DNA from: Alphaproteobacteria bacterium
Lineage (GTDB): Bacteria > Pseudomonadota > Alphaproteobacteria > JANQSM01
NCBI GenBank assembly: GCA_028284025.1
Contig: JANQSM010000212.1
Location: forward strand, 1 to 5,296
Length of the DNA stretch: 5,296 nucleotides
Direction of reading: 5' to 3'
Of this stretch, positions 1 to 4,375 are shown piece after piece. Every line of letters begins with the position of its first letter. Position 1 is the stretch's first letter. The position numbers were made by a program, and so were the translations under genes. The notes under the pieces are model-generated. The model had not been told where the DNA came from. It made no database searches and saw only the letters and a list, made by a program, of their open reading frames with translations.

Positions 1-2
1 TA

Positions 3-386
3 ATGCGCGCCCACTTTGCTGTTGCTACAACTGATGAGACAACCTTTGATTTAATCGGGTTTCTGGAGCAAAATCCCCCAAGAAGTTCTTCTGAAGAGAC
101 CCTCCAGACCTACCAGACAGCCTGCACCCATGCGATTCGCCACATGACAGATGAAGAAGTTTTACAGTCCCTGGATACTGCCGTTCATAGAGTGACGCGC
201 TTTGGTAAAATGCCCGAAGAAGGTATCAACCGTGATGTCTTTTATTTTGCTGCAGAACTATTGTGTGTTCGTGTCGGCAAGACAGTTGGGTGGAGTCTAT
301 CAGAAGCCAGGATGAGAGGACTTGACAATGCTAGATATAATTTAATAGCACACCTAAGTGAACAGGTTAAAACGCCTGCCCGTTAA
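3..386 (+). CDS. Unrecognised small protein, possibly 5'-truncated by the window edge
   Basis: I do not recognise this protein and assign no function. The frame gives 127 residues from an ATG at base 3. Because the window begins two bases earlier, the true start may lie upstream and no ribosome binding site can be judged. The sequence is soluble-looking, with no signal peptide or membrane segment, and appears mostly helical. An acidic/polar N-terminal half (Thr, Glu, Ser rich) is followed by a more ordered C-terminal half around residues 65-120, with FGKMPEEGINRD, a hydrophobic VFYFAAELLCVRVG stretch and an Arg-rich end. It converges on hslO, and the two stop codons overlap in TTAA at 383-386. 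Real coding is supported by the tail-to-tail packing and a reasonable amino-acid composition; the start is unsure. Confidence 0.6.
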   Translation: MRAHFAVATTDETTFDLIGFLEQNPPRSSSEETLQTYQTACTHAIRHMTDEEVLQSLDTAVHRVTRFGKMPEEGINRDVFYFAAELLCVRVGKTVGWSLSEARMRGLDNARYNLIAHLSEQVKTPAR

Positions 387-1369
387 GATTTTTTCACACG
401 CAGTTTATCCAGTTTTTTACGGGTATATTCACGGGTTTTACTACAAAACTGGCACGTAACTGTGACAACACCGTCGACCATGGCCTCTTCCAGTTCCTCT
501 TCTGTCATGGATTTTAAGACATTTTCCATGCGTTTTTTATCGCACTGGCACTTGTCTTGGATAGGAAGTGGTTCAAATACCCGCACCCCGTCTTCATTAA
601 ACAGCCGGTACATTAAATGGCTGGGAGCCAACGTAGGCGACAACATTTCATCCGCCGTGCTGCTGCCTAAAAAAACCAGCGCGCGATTCCAGTCTTCTTC
701 CATTTGTTTGAGTTCAGACTGTGAAAACTTATCTTTTTCCTCTGCTGGTAGCCGCTGCAACATGATGGCACAACTGCGCCAGACCAGCTTTCCATTTTCT
801 TCCTTTACCTGATCAGCGGCTACTTTAATGACGGTTTCAATCTGCTCTGACTGATGAAAATAGTGATGCACACAATCTGTCAGGCTTTCACCAGTCAGTT
901 CAACAATTCCCTGATAGCGATCTTTATGCAGTTTGGAATTCATGGTAAAGGCAAGATGCCCCTGTCCCATCAGATGAGGAATTGCCAAATTAACATCTTT
1001 GTCAACTTTATCCAGATTGCCGTATAGTTCTTTCAGTTTTTCCTCATTAATATTGACATAACCCCGAATTGCCCCGGTGTTGGTAATATCGCTCACCAGC
1101 AAAGGAATAGGCCCATCCCCCATGGCCTGAATGGTAAATACCCCTTCATATTTCATGGCATTCGCCAGACATGCCGTTAAAGTCAAAGCTTCTGCAAGTA
1201 ATTTGGCTGCCGGATAGGGATAGTTATGGCGCTTGATAATATCATTAAGTGTAGAACCCAGTCTTACAAAGCGGCCCCGCAGCTCCAGTGTTTCCACCTG
1301 GAAGGGTTGCACCAGGTTATCCGGAGCCGTTTTAAGATTGATTTGAATTTGGTCTTGGGAATCAGTCAT
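383..1369 (-). CDS. hslO: Hsp33, redox-regulated molecular chaperone (33 kDa chaperonin)
   Basis: Hsp33 is a cytoplasmic ATP-independent holdase that is switched on by oxidative unfolding and protects client proteins during peroxide/hypochlorite plus heat stress. The 328-residue protein shows the family layout. The N-terminal chaperone domain includes VQPFQVETLELRGRFVRLG (20-38), a helical YPAAKLLAEALTLTACLAN segment (52-70) and GDGPIPLLVSDIT (84-96). The C-terminal redox switch has four zinc-binding cysteines in the CxC-x29-CxxC pattern: Cys274, Cys276, Cys306 and Cys309. All four are intact, so redox control should work. The length is somewhat above the E. coli protein, as is usual in alphaproteobacteria. 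The ATG at 1369 fits the family N-terminus, but the upstream AAAGATAAAT is a weak ribosome site. It is divergent from recX across a palindromic element, and its stop interlocks with the convergent small gene. Confidence 0.96.
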   Translation of the reverse strand: MTDSQDQIQINLKTAPDNLVQPFQVETLELRGRFVRLGSTLNDIIKRHNYPYPAAKLLAEALTLTACLANAMKYEGVFTIQAMGDGPIPLLVSDITNTGAIRGYVNINEEKLKELYGNLDKVDKDVNLAIPHLMGQGHLAFTMNSKLHKDRYQGIVELTGESLTDCVHHYFHQSEQIETVIKVAADQVKEENGKLVWRSCAIMLQRLPAEEKDKFSQSELKQMEEDWNRALVFLGSSTADEMLSPTLAPSHLMYRLFNEDGVRVFEPLPIQDKCQCDKKRMENVLKSMTEEELEEAMVDGVVTVTCQFCSKTREYTRKKLDKLRVKKS

Positions 1370-1386
1370 ATTTATCTTTATAAAGT

Positions 1387-1415
1387 ATCATAGGTGCAAT
1401 TAATAACTTCGTAAA
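1387..1415 (-). promoter_or_regulatory. Candidate sigma-70 promoter for hslO with -35 in the repeat terminus
   Basis: On the minus strand TTTACG (1415-1410) is followed, after 17 bp, by TATGAT (1392-1387). The -10 matches consensus at five of six positions and the -35 at four of six. The predicted start near base 1380 would give a leader of roughly 11 nt before the hslO ATG. The -35 is the inner end of the left terminal inverted repeat of the palindromic element. A second possible -10, TATAAA at 1382-1377, would begin transcription at the ATG itself. This is prediction from spacing and consensus only. Confidence 0.4.
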
Positions 1416-1507
1416 GACCCACTGCTCCTCATGGTGAGCTTGTCGAACCATGTGCGTCATTCACATCCTTCGACAGGCTCAGGATGAGGTTTACGAAGTT
1501 ATTAATT
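1398..1507. repeat. REP/MITE-like palindromic element with 18-bp terminal inverted repeats
   Basis: The ends are a perfect 18-bp inverted repeat: AATTAATAACTTCGTAAA at 1398-1415 and its complement at 1490-1507. Inside, after an unpaired 11-nt bulge (1416-1426), the arms keep pairing: 1427-1432 with 1484-1489, 1435-1447 with 1469-1481 (one G-T), and 1450-1454 with 1462-1466, leaving a 7-nt loop. That is about 42 base pairs in a 110-bp unit. Each half also holds its own small hairpin with a 6-bp stem and 11-nt loop: 1430-1435/1447-1452 and 1464-1469/1481-1486. The core TTCGACAGGCTCAGGATGA resembles a short palindrome type I remember from intergenic repeats of many bacteria. It has no coding capacity, so any mobilisation would be in trans. 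A palindromic ATTAAT occurs at both edges (1399-1404 and 1501-1506) and could be a target duplication. Confidence 0.8.
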
Positions 1508-1518
1508 ACTCTTACAAT
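1490..1518 (+). promoter_or_regulatory. Candidate sigma-70 promoter for recX with -35 in the repeat terminus
   Basis: TTTACG (1490-1495) and TACAAT (1513-1518) are separated by 17 bp. The -10 matches consensus at five of six positions and the -35 at four of six. The predicted start is about base 1525, on top of the recX ATG pair at 1524 and 1527, which would make the message leaderless or nearly so. That agrees with the absence of a purine-rich ribosome site. The -35 is the mirror image of the one proposed for hslO, since both come from the same terminal inverted repeat. Confidence 0.4.
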
Positions 1519-1523
1519 GATCT

Positions 1524-2099
1524 ATGATGGAATCACTTAAAAGCAAACCCTCAGAAAGCACAAATCCGCGCAAACGGCAAGGACGAAAACCAAAAAAGCT
1601 GACGGTAAAATATTTACATAATGTGGCGCTTTTCTATCTAGAGCGCTTTTCTGCCACGCGTGATTCCTTACGACAGGTATTAAAACGCCGTGTCAGAAAG
1701 TCCGCCCGGTTTTATGAACTGGATGAAACAGAAGTTCAGAAATGGCACCAAGAAATTGAAACCCTGATTGTAAAATTTGTGGATTTAGGCTTGATCAATG
1801 ATACGGCATTTGCCAAAGCCCGCAGCCAAACCTTACACCGGCGCGGCGATTCCAAGCGTATGATTGCTGCCAAACTCAAAACCAAGGGCATTGAAAATAC
1901 CGATATTGAAAACGTGTTTGAAAGTCTGAATCTAAATAATACAGAAGTACAAATGGAGGCCGCGCAAAATTACCTAAAGCGCCGCCGGATCGGTCCATAC
2001 CGTACCAAAGGCAAGCGTGAAGATTTTTATGAAAAAGATCTGGCAGCACTTGCTCGTGCAGGATTCAGCTATGACATTTCCAAGCGGGCACTATCATGA
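1524..2099 (+). CDS. recX: RecX family regulator of RecA
   Basis: RecX binds the RecA filament and limits its growth and activity, tuning recombinational repair and the SOS response in the cytoplasm. The 191-residue product has a basic extension (Lys/Arg rich, 6-27) and then three helical RecX repeats. The first is around 30-58 (LFYLERFSATRDSLRQVLKR). The second, the most conserved, is around 80-123, with VDLGLINDTAFAKA, a basic RRGDSKRMIAAKLKTKGI stretch and an acidic partner. The third is around 145-190 (NYLKRRRIGPYR, then LAALARAGFSYDISKRAL). The length is normal for alphaproteobacteria. The start is ATG 1524 or the adjacent ATG 1527; no Shine-Dalgarno is visible at either. recA and lexA are not in the window. 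It is divergent from hslO, and its TGA stop lies inside the first operator palindrome of the following toxin-antitoxin module. No SOS box was recognised upstream. Confidence 0.9.
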   Translation: MMESLKSKPSESTNPRKRQGRKPKKLTVKYLHNVALFYLERFSATRDSLRQVLKRRVRKSARFYELDETEVQKWHQEIETLIVKFVDLGLINDTAFAKARSQTLHRRGDSKRMIAAKLKTKGIENTDIENVFESLNLNNTEVQMEAAQNYLKRRRIGPYRTKGKREDFYEKDLAALARAGFSYDISKRALS

Positions 2100-2121
2100 T
2101 ACATCTTGACAAATCATGATA
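2092..2121. promoter_or_regulatory. Paired palindromic operator of the toxin-antitoxin module
   Basis: The 8-bp perfect palindrome ATCATGAT occurs at 2093-2100 and again at 2113-2120, exactly 20 bp apart, close to two helical turns. The first copy extends to a 10-bp palindrome TATCATGATA (2092-2101), and the second matches nine of those ten bases. The copies bracket the -35 box, and the second lies in the promoter spacer. This is the arrangement expected for repression by antitoxin dimers, with toxin as co-repressor, as known for type II modules. The first copy overlaps the recX stop codon. Binding by this antitoxin is inferred. Confidence 0.6.
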
Positions 2122-2134
2122 ATTGAAATATAAT
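2106..2134 (+). promoter_or_regulatory. Full-consensus sigma-70 promoter of the toxin-antitoxin operon
   Basis: TTGACA (2106-2111) and TATAAT (2129-2134) match the sigma-70 consensus at all twelve positions with the optimal 17-bp spacer. Counting from the -10 box, transcription should start about base 2141, the A of the antitoxin ATG. The promoter begins 7 bp after the recX stop, so the module is its own transcription unit. Such a strong unrepressed promoter makes sense only with tight autorepression, in line with the palindromes around it. Confidence 0.8.
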
Positions 2135-2140
2135 AAGGCC

Positions 2141-2374
2141 ATGACAGACCAAACTGATTTAACAAAATTTTCTTCACAGGCTGACCCAAAAGTTTTATCA
2201 ACTATGAAGGCTATTGCCAAAAGTGAAGGTCGGCAACTACAACACCTTTTGGATGAAGCAATGCGCCAATACATTGATAACAAACTTTCTGGACGTGCGC
2301 GCCCACATGTCAAACGCAGCCTGGACCAAAGTATGAAGCAGTTTGATACCCTTTATACCAAGCTTGCACAGTAA
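2141..2374 (+). CDS. Ribbon-helix-helix-like antitoxin of a Doc-type toxin-antitoxin pair
   Basis: The product is a 77-residue basic protein likely to bind DNA as a dimer and to neutralise the toxin encoded next to it. Its N-terminal half has the pattern of a MetJ/CopG-like ribbon-helix-helix fold: a short strand (about 8-14), helix PKVLSTMKAIAKSEG (16-30), a turn, and helix QLQHLLDEAMRQYID (32-46). An Arg-rich linker GRARPHVKR (51-59) leads to a tail SLDQSMKQFDTLYTKLAQ (60-77), the likely toxin-binding segment. I chose ATG 2141: an in-frame TTG at 2123 would sit in the spacer of the perfect promoter and could not be transcribed. AAGG at 2135-2138 is only 2 nt from the ATG and upstream of the predicted transcript start, so translation may be leaderless. 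The toxin gene follows after 6 bp. Fold and role are inferred from pattern and context. Confidence 0.8.
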   Translation: MTDQTDLTKFSSQADPKVLSTMKAIAKSEGRQLQHLLDEAMRQYIDNKLSGRARPHVKRSLDQSMKQFDTLYTKLAQ

Positions 2375-2380
2375 TCTATC

Positions 2381-2761
2381 GTGACAGATTATCTGACTGT
2401 TTCCGACATCATTGAAATTCACCAAACTCTGATCAATCGTTATGGGGGCACTGATGGTATTCGCGACAAAGGTGCTTTAGAAGCAGCCATCTTCCGCCCG
2501 CAAACTGGTTATTATGAGAATACAACCCACGAGGCTGCCGCTTTAATGGAAAGTCTGGCGTTAAATCATCCTTTTCTGGATGGCAATAAGCGAGTAGCTT
2601 TTGCCGCAATGTTTGTATTTCTGGATATTAATGGCTATTGCTTCACCTGCAAACCCGATAAAGCTTATCGTTTTATTATAAATTTATTTGAGGCTAAAAC
2701 TTTCACACTGGAAAAGCTTTATCACTGGCTAAACGACAACGTCACCAGGAAAAAAGATTAG
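2381..2761 (+). CDS. doc: Doc-type (death-on-curing) Fic-domain toxin
   Basis: This is a 126-residue compact Fic-fold protein of the Doc family. P1 Doc, the model member, stops translation by phosphorylating EF-Tu; the substrate here is untested. The N-terminus [20 protein letters not shown] (4-23), [16 protein letters not shown] (26-41) and the core motif HPFLDGNKR (63-71), with catalytic His63, Asp67, Asn69 and Arg71, are all present. The position of the second Arg of canonical AMP-transferring Fic motifs (HPFxxGNGRxxR) is Phe74, and a Lys replaces the second Gly, both as in Doc. Unlike the Ala I recall for P1 Doc, residue 68 is Gly. The start is GTG 2381 with no clear ribosome site, 6 bp after the antitoxin stop, so coupled and weak translation is likely, keeping toxin below antitoxin. 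The TAG stop overlaps the efp stop by 4 nt. The gene looks intact. Confidence 0.93.
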   Translation: MTDYLTVSDIIEIHQTLINRYGGTDGIRDKGALEAAIFRPQTGYYENTTHEAAALMESLALNHPFLDGNKRVAFAAMFVFLDINGYCFTCKPDKAYRFIINLFEAKTFTLEKLYHWLNDNVTRKKD

Positions 2762-3324
2762 TCTTTCGCCCGTTCAACGTAAGAAGCATCTTCCACTTTT
2801 ACAACAATCCGGGTCCCGCTGGTAATATGGGGCGGTACCATTACGCGTACACCATTTTCCATCACCGCTGGTTTATAAGAAGACGCCGCTGTCTGGCCTT
2901 TAACCACGGCATCAGCTTCCACAACTTCCAGCACTACCGAATCAGGCAGATGGACTCCCACGGGTGTCCCTTCATGCAAATCAATAGTCACCGTCATGCC
3001 ATCATCCAGAAAAGCGATTTGATCGCCGATGATATCGCCTCCCAGTATGATCTGCTCATAATTTTCCGCATTCATGAAGGTGTATTGGTCACCATCCGCA
3101 AATAAAAACTGGTGGTCAATTTCATCCAGGCGCGCGCGTTCCACGGTCTCTGACGCCCGGAACCGTTCGTTCAGTTTGGTACCGTCCTGTATATCCTTCA
3201 GTTCTGCCTGTAGATAGGCTGGCCCTTTGCCGGGTTTGACGTGTGATGTTTTGGTGACCACCCATAACCGGTCTTTGTGTTCGATGACATTGCCCGGGCG
3301 CAGTTCATTACCGTTTACTTTCAT
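2758..3324 (-). CDS. efp: Translation elongation factor P
   Basis: EF-P enters the ribosomal E site and helps form peptide bonds at polyproline stretches. The 188-residue product has the usual three domains. The N-terminal KOW-like domain (1-65) has [10 protein letters not shown] (28-37) and the tip lysine Lys33, which is post-translationally modified in many bacteria. The middle OB domain (about 66-128) includes [12 protein letters not shown]. The C-terminal OB domain (about 129-188) carries the signature [18 protein letters not shown] (141-158) and VRVMVPPHI. The length is standard, and the N-terminus [15 protein letters not shown] is alphaproteobacterial in style. The tip keeps Lys rather than Arg, pointing to a lysine modification route; modifying enzymes are not in the window. 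The ATG overlaps the aldolase stop as ATGA (3324-3321), and GAGG at 3336-3333 lies 8 nt upstream of the ATG. Co-transcription and coupling with the aldolase are very likely. Confidence 0.97.
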   Translation of the reverse strand: MKVNGNELRPGNVIEHKDRLWVVTKTSHVKPGKGPAYLQAELKDIQDGTKLNERFRASETVERARLDEIDHQFLFADGDQYTFMNAENYEQIILGGDIIGDQIAFLDDGMTVTIDLHEGTPVGVHLPDSVVLEVVEADAVVKGQTAASSYKPAVMENGVRVMVPPHITSGTRIVVKVEDASYVERAKD

Positions 3325-4271
3325 GCAGCCATCCTCAAGTCGTCATCTTTTCCCAGGTAGACCTTGGCAATATTGTTCAACAACTCTAATGATTCTTTGC
3401 GCGGACGCTGAAAACAATTTCGACCAATAATCGATCCGTTTCCGCCCCCATCGCGAATCGCAATAGCATCTTCCAAAACACTGTTCGCGCCTTTTTTCGA
3501 CCCACCGGAAAATACCACCATGCGGCGTCCATTAAAGCAGCTTTGCACAATGTGGCGCACCCGATCAGCTTGCGTTTTAATCACCACCTTGTTGTCCTTG
3601 ATAGCTTTGGCAGATTCGTCTTGATCCATAAAATCTGATGGAAGCTTCACCTTGATAACATGTGCGCCCATCAAACAAGCCATATGAGCACCATAGCCGA
3701 TGACATCAATTGCCAACTCCCCTTCCTTGGAAACCGTTTTTCCGCGCGCATAAGACCATACTACAGCGGCCAGGCCATAGGCTTTGGCCTCTTCAATAAG
3801 TTCACGCAACTCTTCCAACATGGAATAAATTTCTTCCGATCCGGGATAAATCGTATAACCAACGGCCGAACATCCCAAACGCACTGCGTCGCGTACAGTG
3901 GCAGTCACAGCCTGGGTCGGAGCATCAGGATTTTTATACAGGCTGTTGGCGCTGTTCATTTTCATGATCAATGGAACGGATCCGGCAAACGTGTCCGCAG
4001 ATGCTTCCAACATACCCAATGGCGCAGCATACGCACTGCACCCTCCATCAACTGCCAGCTTATGGTGATACTGCGGGTTATAGGCATCCGGATTCATGGC
4101 AAAACTGCGGGCAGGCCCGTGTTCAAAGCCCTGATCTACGGGCAGTATAATCATTTTTCCAGTCCCGGCAGTTTTTCCCGTACACAGTAAACGTGCCAAA
4201 TTTGCCTTGGTAGCCGGACTATCGCTTTCATAATTATCCAGAATTTTACGAACTTTTTGTGTGACTCTCAT
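3321..4271 (-). CDS. fbaB: Class I fructose-bisphosphate aldolase, DhnA/FbaB type
   Basis: The enzyme cleaves fructose 1,6-bisphosphate to dihydroxyacetone phosphate and glyceraldehyde 3-phosphate (and the reverse) through a Schiff-base lysine, without metal. The 316-residue protein is a (beta/alpha)8 barrel of the DhnA family. It has [12 protein letters not shown] (43-54), TIYPGSEE (140-147), VVWSYARG (170-177), [10 protein letters not shown] (204-213) with the Schiff-base lysine at 207 or 209, and the phosphate-binding loops SGGSKKG (255-261) and [14 protein letters not shown] (277-290). The start is ATG 4271, preceded by GGAGGA at 4281-4276 with a 4-nt spacer. An in-frame TTG at 4283 abuts this ribosome site and is not a credible start. 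gap lies upstream on the same strand after about 100 bp, and efp overlaps downstream. No class II aldolase motif is present. The gene looks complete. Confidence 0.95.
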   Translation of the reverse strand: MRVTQKVRKILDNYESDSPATKANLARLLCTGKTAGTGKMIILPVDQGFEHGPARSFAMNPDAYNPQYHHKLAVDGGCSAYAAPLGMLEASADTFAGSVPLIMKMNSANSLYKNPDAPTQAVTATVRDAVRLGCSAVGYTIYPGSEEIYSMLEELRELIEEAKAYGLAAVVWSYARGKTVSKEGELAIDVIGYGAHMACLMGAHVIKVKLPSDFMDQDESAKAIKDNKVVIKTQADRVRHIVQSCFNGRRMVVFSGGSKKGANSVLEDAIAIRDGGGNGSIIGRNCFQRPRKESLELLNNIAKVYLGKDDDLRMAA

Positions 4272-4275
4272 CTGA

Positions 4276-4281
4276 TCCTCC
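4276..4281 (-). promoter_or_regulatory. Shine-Dalgarno site deciding the aldolase start
   Basis: GGAGGA on the minus strand, 4 nt before ATG 4271, is a near-ideal anti-16S match. It rules in the ATG and rules out the in-frame TTG at 4283, whose codon runs straight into the site. It contrasts with the absent ribosome sites of recX and the toxin genes. Confidence 0.85.
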
Positions 4282-4298
4282 AATTGATGTAAAAAATT

Positions 4299-4327
4299 GT
4301 GATAGCCTATTCCAGGTGCGTTTGCAA
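4299..4327 (-). promoter_or_regulatory. Weak candidate promoter for the aldolase-efp pair
   Basis: On the minus strand TTGCAA (4327-4322) and TATCAC (4304-4299) are 17 bp apart, each matching the sigma-70 consensus at four of six positions. It sits just downstream of the hairpin after gap, so it could give the aldolase and efp their own transcription. The match is modest and may be chance. Confidence 0.25.
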
Positions 4328-4340
4328 TCTTGAAAGAAAG

Positions 4341-4375
4341 AGGCTGAAAGTAAATAGGATGACGGCTTTCAGCCT
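4341..4375 (-). terminator. Hairpin terminator or attenuator between gap and the aldolase gene
   Basis: Read on the minus strand, AGGCTGAAAG and CTTTCAGCCT form a perfect 10-bp stem with a 15-nt loop, beginning inside the gap TAG stop. The following bases are CTTTCTTTC, a pyrimidine run with six T but broken by C, so termination is probably partial. A competing small hairpin GGCT-GAA-AGCC (4374-4364) uses the same left arm. It would cap gap and reduce, not abolish, read-through into the aldolase. Confidence 0.5.

Noticed and set aside
462..812. Open plus-strand frame of 116 residues opposite hslO
   Set aside because: It lies wholly antisense to the well-supported hslO frame, is Ser-rich from reversed codons, and has no recognisable domain.
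1398..1507. Reading the big palindrome as an intrinsic terminator
   Set aside because: It lies between two divergent gene starts, not at gene ends, and lacks a T run after the stem in either direction.
1398..1507. CRISPR array or direct repeat array
   Set aside because: Only one inverted unit is present, with no regularly spaced direct repeats.
2123..2140. Upstream TTG start for the antitoxin adding six residues
   Set aside because: It sits in the spacer of the TTGACA/TATAAT promoter, upstream of the predicted transcript start.
2065..2425. Minus-strand open frames across the toxin-antitoxin genes
   Set aside because: They are shadows of the antitoxin and toxin, overlap the perfect promoter on the wrong strand, and look like no protein family.
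3660..4190. Plus-strand open frame of 176 residues opposite the aldolase
   Set aside because: It is antisense to a highly conserved enzyme, has no ribosome site and no family resemblance; an artefact of the aldolase codon usage.
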